Source: Nematostella vectensis (Eukaryota > Cnidaria > Anthozoa > Actiniaria > Edwardsiidae). From it: a stretch of DNA of 64,000 nucleotides. The DNA lies in contig NC_064044.1 in assembly GCF_932526225.1 (NCBI RefSeq), forward strand, positions 2,545,001-2,609,000, in the 5' to 3' direction. The position numbers and the translations under genes were made by a program. How positions within the stretch are numbered: the first letter of the stretch is position 1; each line of letters opens with the position of its first letter. Shown here piece by piece: positions 20,341-32,552 of the stretch. Below the pieces are notes generated by a model that saw only the letters and a program-made list of their open reading frames with translations, did not search any database and was not told the DNA's origin.

Positions 20341-20652
20341 TTAAACATGTGAAGAACTCGGTGTGCAATCATCTTGTGTAATTTTATGAAATGGTGCTAC
20401 AAGCAAGAAAAGTTTATATTTTTGGTCAGTTTTTTTTAATTTATGAGTTTCCCTTAAATGGTTGTGCAATTTTTTTGGGTTCTTGAAACATCCTTTGAAA
20501 GGACATTTTCTTCTTCCTTCTCCCGTTTTTTTTTTGGAATCATAATTTTTAATTGTCGCTTCAGGCCATTCATGCACGTTTCTCAAGTGTCGCGGTAAGT
20601 GGACTACTTCCGTCTCACAGCAGGGGCAGCATTTTTTCGGTCTTGGAGCCAT
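20341..20652 (-). CDS. Array unit 14: intact two-finger ORF
   Basis: 103 codons, identical product to unit 9. Last unit of higher-order copy A, with the GATAAATG spacer variant just to its left. Confidence 0.6.
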   Translation of the reverse strand: MAPRPKKCCPCCETEVVHLPRHLRNVHEWPEATIKNYDSKKKTGEGRRKCPFKGCFKNPKKLHNHLRETHKLKKTDQKYKLFLLVAPFHKITQDDCTPSSSHV

Positions 20653-20815
20653 TACAACTGCGAAATTCCAAAAAAAGAAGGGTTAATTAGCATCATGTGG
20701 TTCTCGTTATCATGCATAATGGCATCTAACACAATGAATCTCAATGCCCCCCACCCCCCGAGATAACTATCGAGAAATGGGGGCTTTTGACGAAGTTTTT
20801 ACATTTTATGTACTA

Positions 20816-21127
20816 TTAAACATGTGAAGAACTCGGTGTGCAATCATCTTGTGTAATTTTATGAAATGGTGCTACAAGCAAGAAAAGTTTATATTTTTGG
20901 TCAGTTTTTTTTAATTTATGAGTTTCCCTTAAATGGTTGTGCAATTTTTTTGGGTTCTTGAAACATCCTTTGAAAGGACATTTTCTTCTTCCTTCTCCCG
21001 TTTTTTTTTTGGAATCATAATTTTTAATTGTCGCTTCAGGCCATTCATGCACGTTTCTCAAGTGTCGCGGTAAGTGGACTACTTCCGTCTCACAGCAGGG
21101 GCAGCATTTTTTCGGTCTTGGAGCCAT
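20816..21127 (-). CDS. Array unit 15: intact two-finger ORF
   Basis: 103 codons, same product. Adjacent to intact unit 14, so two unbroken units stand side by side here. Confidence 0.6.
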   Translation of the reverse strand: MAPRPKKCCPCCETEVVHLPRHLRNVHEWPEATIKNYDSKKKTGEGRRKCPFKGCFKNPKKLHNHLRETHKLKKTDQKYKLFLLVAPFHKITQDDCTPSSSHV

Positions 21128-23196
21128 TACAACTGCGAAATTCCAAAAAAAGAAGGGTTAATTAGCATCATGTGGTTCTCGTTATCATGCATAATGGCAT
21201 CTAACACAATGAATCTCAATGCCCCCCACCCCCCGAGATAACTATCGAGAAATGGGGGCTTTTGACGAAGTTTTTACATTTTATGTACTATTAAACATGT
21301 GAAGAACTCGGTGTGCAATCATCTTGTGTAATTTTATGAAATGGTGCTACAAGCAAGAAAAGTTTATATTTTTGGTCAGTTTTTTTTAATTTATGAGTTT
21401 CCCTTAAATGGTTGTGCAATTTTTTTGGGTTCTTGAAACATCCTTTGAAAGGACATTTTCTTCTTCCTTCTCCCGTTTTTTTTTTTGGAATCATAATTTT
21501 TAATTGTCGCTTCAGGCCATTCATGCACGTTTCTCAAGTGTCGCGGTAAGTGGACTACTTCCGTCTCACAGCAGGGGCAGCATTTTTTCGGTCTTGGAGC
21601 CATTACAACTGCGAAATTCCAAAAAAAGAAGGGTTAATTAGCATCATGTGGTTCTCGTTATCATGCATAATGGCATCTAACACAATGAATCTCAATGCCC
21701 CCCACCCCCCCGAGATAACTATCGAGAAATGGGGACTTTTGACGAAGTTTTTACATTTTATGTACTATTAAACATGTGAAGAACTCGGTGTGCAATCATC
21801 TTGTGTAATTTTATGAAATGGTGCTACAAGCAAGAAAAGTTTATATTTTTGGTCAGTTTTTTTTTAATTTATGAGTTTCCCTTAAATGGTTGTGCAATTT
21901 TTTTGGGTTCTTGAAACATCCTTTGAAAGGACATTTTCTTCTTCCTTCTCCCGTTTTTTTTTTTGTAATCATAATTTTTAATTGTCGCTTCAGGCCATTC
22001 ATGCACGTTTCTCAAGTGTCGCGGTAAGTGGACTACTTCCGTCTCACAGCAGGGGCAGCATTTTTTCGGTCTTGGAGCCATTACAACTGCGAAATTCCAA
22101 AAAAAGAAGGGTTAATTAGCATCATGTGGTTCTCGTTATCATGCATAATGGCATCTAACACAATGAATCTCAATGCCCCCCACCCCCCGAGATAACTATC
22201 GAGAAATGGGGGCTTTTGACGAAGTTTTTACATTTTATGTACTATTAAACATGTGAAGAACTCGGTGTGCAATCATCTTGTGTAATTTTATGAAATGGTG
22301 CTACAAGCAAGAAAAGTTTATATTTTTGGTCAGTTTTTTTTAATTTATGAGTTTCCCTTAAATGGTTGTGCAATTTTTTTGGGTTCTTGAAACATCCTTT
22401 GAAAGGACATTTTCTTCTTCCTTCTCCCGTTTTTTTTTTTGGAATCATAATTTTTAATTGTCGCTTCAGGCCATTCATGCACGTTTCTCAAGTGTCGCGG
22501 TAAGTGGACTACTTCCGTCTCACAGCAGGGGCAGCATTTTTTCGGTCTTGGAGCCATTACAACTGCGAAATTCCAAAAAAAGAAGGGTTAATTAGCATCA
22601 TGTGGTTCTCGTTATCATGCATAATGGCATCTAACACAATGAATCTCAATGCCCCCCACCCCCCGAGATAACTATCGAGAAATGGGGGCTTTTGACGAAG
22701 TTTTTACATTTTATGTACTATTAAACATGTGAAGAACTCGGTGTGCAATCATCTTGTGTAATTTTATGAAATGGTGCTACAAGCAAGAAAAGTTTATATT
22801 TTTGGTCAGTTTTTTTTAATTTATGAGTTTCCCTTAAATGGTTGTGCAATTTTTTTGGGTTCTTGAAACATCCTTTGAAAGGACATTTTCTTCTTCCTTC
22901 TCCCGTTTTTTTTTTTGGAATCATAATTTTTAATTGTCGCTTCAGGCCATTCATGCACGTTTCTCAAGTGTCGCGGTAAGTGGACTACTTCCGTCTCACA
23001 GCAGGGGCAGCATTTTTTCGGTCTTGGAGCCATTACAACTGCGAAATTCCAAAAAAAGAAGGGTTAATTAGCATCATGTGGTTCTCGTTATCATGCATAA
23101 TGGCATCTAACACAATGAATCTCAATGCTCCCCACCCCCCGAGATAACTATCGATAAATGGGGGCTTTTGACGAAGTTTTTACATTTTATGTACTA

Positions 23197-23508
23197 TTAA
23201 ACATGTGAAGAACTCGGTGTGCAATCATCTTGTGTAATTTTATGAAATGGTGCTACAAGCAAGAAAAGTTTATATTTTTGGTCAGTTTTTTTTAATTTAT
23301 GAGTTTCCCTTAAATGGTTGTGCAATTTTTTTGGGTTCTTGAAACATCCTTTGAAAGGACATTTTCTTCTTCCTTCTCCCGTTTTTTTTTTGGAATCATA
23401 ATTTTTAATTGTCGCTTCAGGCCATTCATGCACGTTTCTCAAGTGTCGCGGTAAGTGGACTACTTCCGTCTCACAGCAGGGGCAGCATTTTTTCGGTCTT
23501 GGAGCCAT
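23197..23508 (-). CDS. Array unit 20: intact two-finger ORF
   Basis: 103 codons, same product. Counterpart of unit 14 in the second higher-order copy. Confidence 0.6.
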   Translation of the reverse strand: MAPRPKKCCPCCETEVVHLPRHLRNVHEWPEATIKNYDSKKKTGEGRRKCPFKGCFKNPKKLHNHLRETHKLKKTDQKYKLFLLVAPFHKITQDDCTPSSSHV

Positions 23509-23671
23509 TACAACTGCGAAATTCCAAAAAAAGAAGGGTTAATTAGCATCATGTGGTTCTCGTTATCATGCATAATGGCATCTAACACAATGAATCTCAA
23601 TGCCCCCCACCCCCCGAGATAACTATCGAGAAATGGGGGCTTTTGACGAAGTTTTTACATTTTATGTACTA

Positions 23672-26529
23672 TTAAACATGTGAAGAACTCGGTGTGCAAT
23701 CATCTTGTGTAATTTTATGAAATGGTGCTACAAGCAAGAAAAGTTTATATTTTTGGTCAGTTTTTTTTAATTTATGAGTTTCCCTTAAATGGTTGTGCAA
23801 TTTTTTTGGGTTCTTGAAACATCCTTTGAAAGGACATTTTCTTCTTCCTTCTCCCGTTTTTTTTTTTTGGAATCATAATTTTTAATTGTCGCTTCAGGCC
23901 ATTCATGCACGTTTCTCAAGTGTCGCGGTAAGTGGACTACTTCCGTCTCACAGCAGGGGCAGCATTTTTTCGGTCTTGGAGCCATTACAACTGCGAAATT
24001 CTAAAAAAAGAAGGGTTAATTAGCATCATGTGGTTCTCGTTATCATGCATAATGGCATCTAACACAATGAATCTCAATGCCCCCCACCCCCCCGAGATAA
24101 CTATCGAGAAATGGGGGCTTTTGACGAAGTTTTTACATTTTATGTACTATTAAACATGTGAAGAACTCGGTGTGCAATCATCTTGTGTAATTTTATGAAA
24201 TGGTGCTACAAGCAAGAAAAGTTTATATTTTTGGTCAGTTTTTTTTAATTTATGAGTTTCCCTTAAATGGTTGTGCAATTTTTTTGGGTTCTTGAAACAT
24301 CCTTTGAAAGGACATTTTCTTCTTCCTTCTCCCGTTTTTTTTTTTGGAATCATAATTTTTAATTGTCGCTTCAGGCCATTCATGCACGTTTCTCAAGTGT
24401 CGCGGTAAGTGGACTACTTCCGTCTCACAGCAGGGGCAGCATTTTTTCGGTCTTGGAGCCATTACAACTGCGAAATTCCAAAAAAAGAAGGGTTAATTAG
24501 CATCATGTGGTTCTCGTTATCATGCATAATGGCATCTAACACAATGAATCTCAATGCCCCCCACCCCCCGAGATAACTATCGAGAATTGGGGGCTTTTGA
24601 CGAAGTTTTTACATTTTATGTACTATTAAACATGTGAAGAACTCGGTGTGCAATCATCTTGTGTAATTTTATGAAATGGTGCTACAAGCAAGAAAAGTTT
24701 ATATTTTTGGTCAGTTTTTTTTAATTTATGAGTTTCCCTTAAATGGTTGTGCAATTTTTTTGGGTTCTTGAAACATCCTTTGAAAGGACATTTTCTTCTT
24801 CCTTCTCCCGTTTTTTTTTTGGAATCATAATTTTTAATTGTCGCTTCAGGCCATTCATGCACGTTTCTCAAGTGTCGCGGTAAGTGGACTACTTCCGTCT
24901 CACAGCAGGGGCAGCATTTTTTCGGTCTTGGAGCCATTACAACTGCGAAATTCCAAAAAAAGAAGGGTTAATTAGCATCATGTGGTTCTCGTTATCATGC
25001 ATAATGGCATCTAACACAATGAATCTCAATGCCCCCCACCCCCCGAGATAACTATCGAGAAATGGGGGCTTTTGACGAAGTTTTTACATTTTATGTACTA
25101 TTAAACATGTGAAGAACTCGGTGTGCAATCATCTTGTGTAATTTTATGAAATGGTGCTACAAGCAAGAAAAGTTTATATTTTTGGTCAGTTTTTTTTAAT
25201 TTATGAGTTTCCCTTAAATGGTTGTGCAATTTTTTTGGGTTCTTGAAACATCCTTTGAAAGGACATTTTCTTCTTCCTTCTCCCGTTTTTTTTTTTTGGA
25301 ATCATAATTTTTAATTGTCGCTTCAGGCCATTCATGCACGTTTCTCAAGTGTCGCGGTAAGTGGACTACTTCCGTCTCACAGCAGGGGCAGCATTTTTTC
25401 GGTCTTGGAGCCATTACAACTGCGAAATTCTAAAAAAAGAAGGGTTAATTAGCATCATGTGGTTCTCGTTATCATGCATAATGGCATCTAACACAATGAA
25501 TCTCAATGCCCCCCACCCCCCCGAGATAACTATCGAGAAATGGGGGCTTTTGACGAAGTTTTTACATTTTATGTACTATTAAACATGTGAAGAACTCGGT
25601 GTGCAATCATCTTGTGTAATTTTATGAAATGGTGCTACAAGCAAGAAAAGTTTATATTTTTGGTCAGTTTTTTTTAATTTATGAGTTTCCCTTAAATGGT
25701 TGTGCAATTTTTTTGGGTTCTTGAAACATCCTTTGAAAGGACATTTTCTTCTTCCTTCTCCCGTTTTTTTTTTTGGAATCATAATTTTTAATTGTCGCTT
25801 CAGGCCATTCATGCACGTTTCTCAAGTGTCGCGGTAAGTGGACTACTTCCGTCTCACAGCAGGGGCAGCATTTTTTCGGTCTTGGAGCCATTACAACTGC
25901 GAAATTCCAAAAAAAGAAGGGTTAATTAGCATCATGTGGTTCTCGTTATCATGCATAATGGCATCTAACACAATGAATCTCAATGCCCCCCACCCCCCGA
26001 GATAACTATCGAGAATTGGGGGCTTTTGACGAAGTTTTTACATTTTATGTACTATTAAACATGTGAAGAACTCGGTGTGCAATCATCTTGTGTAATTTTA
26101 TGAAATGGTGCTACAAGCAAGAAAAGTTTATATTTTTGGTCAGTTTTTTTTAATTTATGAGTTTCCCTTAAATGGTTGTGCAATTTTTTTGGGTTCTTGA
26201 AACATCCTTTGAAAGGACATTTTCTTCTTCCTTCTCCCGTTTTTTTTTTTTGGAATCATAATTTTTAATTGTCGCTTCAGGCAATTCATGCACGTTTCTC
26301 AAGTGTCGCGGTAAGTGGACTACTTCCGTCTCACAGCAGGGGCAGCATTTTTTCGGTCTTGGAGCCATTACAACTGCGAAATTCCAAAAAAAGAAGGGTT
26401 AATTAGCATCATGTGGTTCTCGTTATCATGCATAATGGCATCTAACACAATGAATCTCAATGCCCCCCACCCCCCGAGATAACTATCGAGAAATGGGGGC
26501 TTTTGACGAAGTTTTTACATTTTATGTAC
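23672..26529 (-). repeat. Three-unit higher-order repeat, two copies (1429 bp each)
   Basis: Units with ATGs at 23985, 24462 and 24937 match those at 25414, 25891 and 26368. The shared rare variants are GAAATTCTAAAAAAAG (24001 and 25430) and GAGAATTGGGGG (24585 and 26014). The third unit differs: the left copy has a 10-T linker (intact ORF), the right has 12 T and a Trp-to-Leu change (HELPEA). Confidence 0.82.
24626..24937 (-). CDS. Array unit 23: intact two-finger ORF
   Basis: 103 codons, same product. Its partner in the 1429-bp duplication (ATG 26368) is frameshifted. Confidence 0.6.
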   Translation of the reverse strand: MAPRPKKCCPCCETEVVHLPRHLRNVHEWPEATIKNYDSKKKTGEGRRKCPFKGCFKNPKKLHNHLRETHKLKKTDQKYKLFLLVAPFHKITQDDCTPSSSHV

Positions 26530-28912
26530 TATTAAACATGTGAAGAACTCGGTGTGCAATCATCTTGTGTAATTTTATGAAATGGTGCTACAAGCAAGAA
26601 AAGTTTATATTTTTGGTCAGTTTTTTTTAATTTATGAGTTTCCCTTAAATGGTTGTGGAATTTTTTTGGGTTCTTGAAACATCCTTTGAAAGGACATTTT
26701 CTTCTTCCTTCTCCCGTTTTTTTTTTTGGAATCATAATTTTTAATTGTCGCTTCAGGCCATTCATGCACGTTTCTCAAGTGTCGCGGTAAGTGGACTACT
26801 TCCGTCTCACATCAGGGGCAGCATTTTTTCGGTCTTGGAGCCATTACAACTGCGAAATTCCAAAAAAAGAAGGGTTAATTAGCATCATGTGGTTCTCGTT
26901 ATCATGCATAATGGCATCTAACACAATGAATCTCAATGCCCCCCACCCCCCGAGATAACTATCGAGAAATGGGGGCTTTTGACGAAGTTTTTACATTTTA
27001 TGTACTATTAAACATGTGAAGAACTCGGTGTGCAATCATCTTGTGTAATTTTATGAAATGGTGCTACAAGCAAGAAAAGTTTATATTTTTGGTCAGTTTT
27101 TTTTAATTTATGAGTTTCCCTTAAATGGTTGTGCAATTTTTTTGGGTTCTTGAAACATCCTTTGAAAGGACATTTTCTTCTTCCTTCTCCCGTTTTTTTT
27201 TGGAATCATAATTTTTAATTGTCGCTTCAGGCCATTCATGCACGTTTCTCAAGTGTCGCGGTAAGTGGACTACTTCCGTCTCACAGCAGGGGCAGCATTT
27301 TTTCGGTCTTGGAGCCATTACAACTGCGAAATTCCAAAAAAAGAAGGGTTAATTAGCATCATGTGGTTCTCGTTATCATGCATAATGGCATCTAACACAA
27401 TGAATCTCAATGCCCCCCACCCCCCGAGATAACTATCGAGAAATGGGGGCTTTTGACGAAGTTTTTACATTTTATGTACTATTAAACATGTGAAGAACTC
27501 GGTGTGCAATCATCTTGTGTAATTTTGTGAAATGGTGCTACAAGCAAGAAAAGTTTATATTTTTGGTCAGTTTTTTTTAATTTATGAGTTTCCCTTAAAT
27601 GGTTGTGCAATTTTTTTGGGTTCTTGAAACATCCTTTGAAAGGACATTTTCTTCTTCCTTCTCCCGTTTTTTTTTTTGGAATCATAATTTTTAATTGTCG
27701 CTTCAGGCCATTCATGCACGTTTCTCAAGTGTCGCGGTAAGTGGACTACTTCCGTCTCACAGCAGGGGCAGCATTTTTTCGGTCTTGGAGCCATTACAAC
27801 TGCGAAATTCCAAAAAAAGAAGGGTTAATTAGCATCATGTGGTTCTCGTTATCATGCATAATGGCATCTAACACAATGAATCTCAATGCCCCCCACCCCC
27901 CGAGATAACTATCGAGAAATGGGGGCTTTTGACGAAGTTTTTACATTTTATGTACTATTAAACATGTGAAGAACTCGGTGTGCAATCATCTTGTGTAATT
28001 TTATGAAATGGTGCTACAAGCAAGAAAAGTTTATATTTTTGGTCAGTTTTTTTTTAATTTATGAGTTTCCCTTAAATGGTTGTGCAATTTTTTTGGGTTC
28101 TTGAAACATCCTTTGAAAGGACATTTTCTTCTTCCTTCTCCCGTTTTTTTTTTTTGGAATCATAATTTTTAATTGTCGCTTCAGGCCATTCATGCACGTT
28201 TCTCAAGTGTCGCGGTAAGTGGACTACTTCCGTCTCACAGCAGGGGCAGCATTTTTTCGGTCTTGGAGCCATTACAACTGCGAAATTCCAAAAAAAGAAG
28301 GGTTAATTAGCATCATGTGGTTCTCGTTATCATGCATAATGGCATCTAACACAATGAATCTCAATGCCCCCCACCCCCCGAGATAACTATCGAGAAATGG
28401 GGGCTTTTGACGAAGTTTTTACATTTTATGTACTATTAAACATGTGAAGAACTCGGTGTGCAATCATCTTGTGTAATTTTATGAAATGGTGCTACAAGCA
28501 AGAAAAGTTTATATTTTTGGTCAGTTTTTTTTAATTTATGAGTTTCCCTTAAATGGTTGTGCAATTTTTTTGGGTTCTTGAAACATCCTTTGAAAGGACA
28601 TTTTCTTCTTCCTTCTCCCGTTTTTTTTTTTTGGAATCATAATTTTTAATTGTCGCTTCAGGCCATTCATGCACGTTTCTCAAGTGTCGCGGTAAGTGGA
28701 CTACTTCCGTCTCACAGCAGGGGCAGCATTTTTTCGGTCTTGGAGCCATTACAACTGCGAAATTCCAAAAAAAGAAGGGTTAATTAGCATCATGTGGTTC
28801 TCGTTATCATGCATAATGGCATCTAACACAATGAATCTCAATGCCCCCCACCCCCCGAGATAACTATCGAGAAATGGGGGCTTTTGACGAAGTTTTTACA
28901 TTTTATGTACTA
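26530..28912 (-). repeat. Array units 27-31, all disrupted
   Basis: The ATGs lie at ~26845, 27318, 27794, 28272 and 28749. Unit 27 has a G-to-T change at 26812 (plus strand) that turns a finger-1 Cys codon into TGA, and a Leu-to-Phe change in finger 2. The other linkers carry 9, 11, 12 and 12 T, all out of frame. Confidence 0.8.
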
Positions 28913-29224
28913 TTAAACATGTGAAGAACTCGGTGTGCAATCATCTTGTGTAATTTTATGAAATGGTGCTACAAGCAAGAAAAGTTTATATTTTTGGTCA
29001 GTTTTTTTTAATTTATGAGTTTCCCTTAAATGGTTGTGCAATTTTTTTGGGTTCTTGAAACATCCTTTGAAAGGACATTTTCTTCTTCCTTCTCCCGTTT
29101 TTTTTTTGGAATCATAATTTTTAATTGTCGCTTCAGGCCATTCATGCACGTTTCTCAAGTGTCGCGGTAAGTGGACTACTTCCGTCTCACAGCAGGGGCA
29201 GCATTTTTTCGGTCTTGGAGCCAT
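28913..29224 (-). CDS. Array unit 32: intact two-finger ORF
   Basis: 103 codons, same product. Flanked on both sides by 12-T frameshifted units. Confidence 0.6.
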   Translation of the reverse strand: MAPRPKKCCPCCETEVVHLPRHLRNVHEWPEATIKNYDSKKKTGEGRRKCPFKGCFKNPKKLHNHLRETHKLKKTDQKYKLFLLVAPFHKITQDDCTPSSSHV

Positions 29225-30337
29225 TACAACTGCGAAATTCCAAAAAAAGAAGGGTTAATTAGCATCATGTGGTTCTCGTTATCATGCATAATGGCATCTA
29301 ACACAATGAATCTCAATGTCCCCCACCCCCCGAGATAACTATCGAGAAATGGGGGCTTTTGACGAAGTTTTTACATTTTATGTACTATTAAACATGTGAA
29401 GAACTCGGTGTGCAATCATCTTGTGTAATTTTATGAAATGGTGCTACAAGCAAGAAAAGTTTATATTTTTGGTCAGTTTTTTTTAATTTATGAATTTCCC
29501 TTAAATGGTTGTGCAATTTTTTTGGGTTCTTGAAACATCCTTTGAAAGGACATTTTCTTCTTCCTTCTCCCGTTTTTTTTTTTTGGAATCATAATTTTTA
29601 ATTGTCGCTTCAGGCCATTCATGCACGTTTCTCAAGTGTCGCGGTAAGTGGACTACTTCCGTCTCACAGCAGGGGCAGCATTTTTTCGGTCTTGGAGCCA
29701 TTACAACTGCGAAATTCCAAAAAAAGAAGGGTTAATTAGCATCATGTGGTTCTCGTTATCATGCATAATGGCATCTAACACAATGAATCTCAATGCCCCC
29801 CACCCCCCGAGATAACTATCGAGAAATGGGGGCTTTTGACGAAGTTTTTACATTTTATGTACTATTAAACATGTGAAGAACTCGGTGTGCAATCATCTTG
29901 TGTAATTTTATGAAATGGTGCTACAAGCAAGAAAAGTTTATATTTTTGGTCAGTTTTTTTTAATTTATGAGTTTCCCTTAAATGGTTGTGCAATTTTTTT
30001 GGGTTCTTGAAACATCCTTTGAAAGGACATTTTCTTCTTCCTTCTCCCGTTTTTTTTTGGAATCATAATTTTTAATTGTCGCTTCAGGCCATTCATGCAC
30101 GTTTCTCAAGTGTCGCGGTAAGTGGACTACTTCCGTCTCACAGCAGGGGCAGCATTTTTTCGGTCTTGGAGCCATTACAACTGCGAAATTCCAAAAAAAG
30201 AAGGGTTAATTAGCATCATGTGGTTCTCGTTATCATGCATAATGGCATCTAACACAATGAATCTCAATGCCCCCCACCCCCCGAGATAACTATCGAGAAA
30301 TGGGGCTTTTGACGAAGTTTTTACAATTTATGTACTA

Positions 30338-30649
30338 TTAAACATGTGAAGAACTCGGTGTGCAATCATCTTGTGTAATTTTATGAAATGGTGCTACAAG
30401 CAAGAAAAGTTTATATTTTTGGTCAGTTTTTTTTAATTTATGAGTTTCCCTTAAATGGTTGTGCAATTTTTTTGGGTTCTTGAAACATCCTTTGAAAGGA
30501 CATTTTCTTCTTCCTTCTCCCGTTTTTTTTTTGGAATCATAATTTTTAATTGTCGCTTCAGGCCATTCATGCACGTTTCTCAAGTGTCGCGGTAAGTGGA
30601 CTACTTCCGTCTCACAGCAGGGGCAGCATTTTTTCGGTCTTGGAGCCAT
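30338..30649 (-). CDS. Array unit 35: intact two-finger ORF
   Basis: 103 codons, same product. The spacer to its left has the GGGG/ACAATTT variant (30301-30326) that marks several units between 30 and 37 kb. Confidence 0.6.
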   Translation of the reverse strand: MAPRPKKCCPCCETEVVHLPRHLRNVHEWPEATIKNYDSKKKTGEGRRKCPFKGCFKNPKKLHNHLRETHKLKKTDQKYKLFLLVAPFHKITQDDCTPSSSHV

Positions 30650-31291
30650 TACAACTGCGAAATTCCAAAAAAAGAAGGGTTAATTAGCATCATGTGGTTC
30701 TCGTTATCATGCATAATGGCATCTAACACAATGAATCTCAATGCCCCCCCACCCCCCGAGATAACTATCGAGAAATGGGGGCTTTTGACGAAGTTTTTAC
30801 ATTTTATGTACTATTAAACATGTGAAGAACTCGGTGTGCAATCATCTTGTGTAATTTTATGAAATGGTGCTACAAGCAAGAAAAGTTTATATTTTTGGTC
30901 AGTTTTTTTTTAATTTATGAGTTTCCCTTAAATGGTTGTGCAATTTTTTTGGGTTCTTGAAACATCCTTTGAAAGGACATTTTCTTCTTCCTTCTCCCGT
31001 TTTTTTTTTTTGGAATCATAATTTTTAATTGTCGCTTCAGGCCATTCATGCACGTTTCTCAAGTGTCGCGGTAAGTGGACTACTTCCGTCTCACAGCAGG
31101 GGCAGCATTTTTTCGGTCTTGGAGCCATTACAACTGCGAAATTCCAAAAAAAGAAGGGTTAATTAGCATCATGTGGTTCTCGTTATCATGCATAATGGCA
31201 TCTAACACAATGAATCTCAATGCCCCCCACCCCCCGAGATAACTATCGAGAAATGGGGGCTTTTGACGAAGTTTTTACATTTTATGTACTA

Positions 31292-31603
31292 TTAAACATG
31301 TGAAGAACTCGGTGTGCAATCATCTTGTGTAATTTTATGAAATGGTGCTACAAGCAAGAAAAGTTTATATTTTTGGTCAGTTTTTTTTAATTTATGAGTT
31401 TCCCTTAAATGGTTGTGCAATTTTTTTGGGTTCTTGAAACATCCTTTGAAAGGACATTTTCTTCTTCCTTCTCCCGTTTTTTTTTTGGAATCATAATTTT
31501 TAATTGTCGCTTCAGGCCATTCATGCACGTTTCTCAAGTGTCGCGGTAAGTGGACTACTTCCGTCTCACAGCAGGGGCAGCATTTTTTCGGTCTTGGAGC
31601 CAT
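31292..31603 (-). CDS. Array unit 37: intact two-finger ORF
   Basis: 103 codons. First of three consecutive intact units (37-39), the longest unbroken run in the array. Confidence 0.62.
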   Translation of the reverse strand: MAPRPKKCCPCCETEVVHLPRHLRNVHEWPEATIKNYDSKKKTGEGRRKCPFKGCFKNPKKLHNHLRETHKLKKTDQKYKLFLLVAPFHKITQDDCTPSSSHV

Positions 31604-31766
31604 TACAACTGCGAAATTCCAAAAAAAGAAGGGTTAATTAGCATCATGTGGTTCTCGTTATCATGCATAATGGCATCTAACACAATGAATCTCAATGCCC
31701 CCCACCCCCCGAGATAACTATCGAGAAATGGGGGCTTTTGACGAAGTTTTTACATTTTATGTACTA

Positions 31767-32078
31767 TTAAACATGTGAAGAACTCGGTGTGCAATCATCT
31801 TGTGTAATTTTATGAAATGGTGCTACAAGCAAGAAAAGTTTATATTTTTGGTCAGTTTTTTTTAATTTATGAGTTTCCCTTAAATGGTTGTGCAATTTTT
31901 TTGGGTTCTTGAAACATCCTTTGAAAGGACATTTTCTTCTTCCTTCTCCCGTTTTTTTTTTGGAATCATAATTTTTAATTGTCGCTTCAGGCCATTCATG
32001 CACGTTTCTCAAGTGTCGCGGTAAGTGGACTACTTCCGTCTCACAGCAGGGGCAGCATTTTTTCGGTCTTGGAGCCAT
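31767..32078 (-). CDS. Array unit 38: intact two-finger ORF
   Basis: 103 codons. Middle member of the run of three intact units. Confidence 0.62.
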   Translation of the reverse strand: MAPRPKKCCPCCETEVVHLPRHLRNVHEWPEATIKNYDSKKKTGEGRRKCPFKGCFKNPKKLHNHLRETHKLKKTDQKYKLFLLVAPFHKITQDDCTPSSSHV

Positions 32079-32240
32079 TACAACTGCGAAATTCCAAAAA
32101 AAGAAGGGTTAATTAGCATCATGTGGTTCTCGTTATCATGCATAATGGCATCTAACACAATGAATCTCAATGCCCCCCACCCCCCGAGATAACTATCGAG
32201 AAATGGGGCTTTTGACGAAGTTTTTACAATTTATGTACTA

Positions 32241-32552
32241 TTAAACATGTGAAGAACTCGGTGTGCAATCATCTTGTGTAATTTTATGAAATGGTGCTAC
32301 AAGCAAGAAAAGTTTATATTTTTGGTCAGTTTTTTTTAATTTATGAGTTTCCCTTAAATGGTTGTGCAATTTTTTTGGGTTCTTGAAACATCCTTTGAAA
32401 GGACATTTTCTTCTTCCTTCTCCCGTTTTTTTTTTGGAATCATAATTTTTAATTGTCGCTTCAGGCCATTCATGCACGTTTCTCAAGTGTCGCGGTAAGT
32501 GGACTACTTCCGTCTCACAGCAGGGGCAGCATTTTTTCGGTCTTGGAGCCAT
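32241..32552 (-). CDS. Array unit 39: intact two-finger ORF
   Basis: 103 codons. Third of the intact run, with the GGGG/ACAATTT spacer variant on its left side. Confidence 0.62.
   Translation of the reverse strand: MAPRPKKCCPCCETEVVHLPRHLRNVHEWPEATIKNYDSKKKTGEGRRKCPFKGCFKNPKKLHNHLRETHKLKKTDQKYKLFLLVAPFHKITQDDCTPSSSHV

Larger units (their letters stand above)
17960..20815 (-). repeat. Six-unit higher-order repeat, copy A (2856 bp)
   Basis: Units with ATGs at 18271, 18747, 19225, 19701, 20177 and 20652 have linker tracts 10, 11, 11, 11, 11 and 10 T. The 18747 unit has a 7-C spacer variant with GGGGAC. The 19225 unit has a G-to-T change giving Tyr in NYDYKKK. All of these recur 2856 bp to the right. 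Confidence 0.85.
20816..23671 (-). repeat. Six-unit higher-order repeat, copy B (2856 bp)
   Basis: Repeats copy A unit for unit: tract lengths 10, 11, 11, 11, 11, 10; the 7-C/GGGGAC spacer at ~21710-21737; and the Tyr variant in the unit with ATG at 22081. The few differences include the GCTCCCC variant near 23127. Confidence 0.85.
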
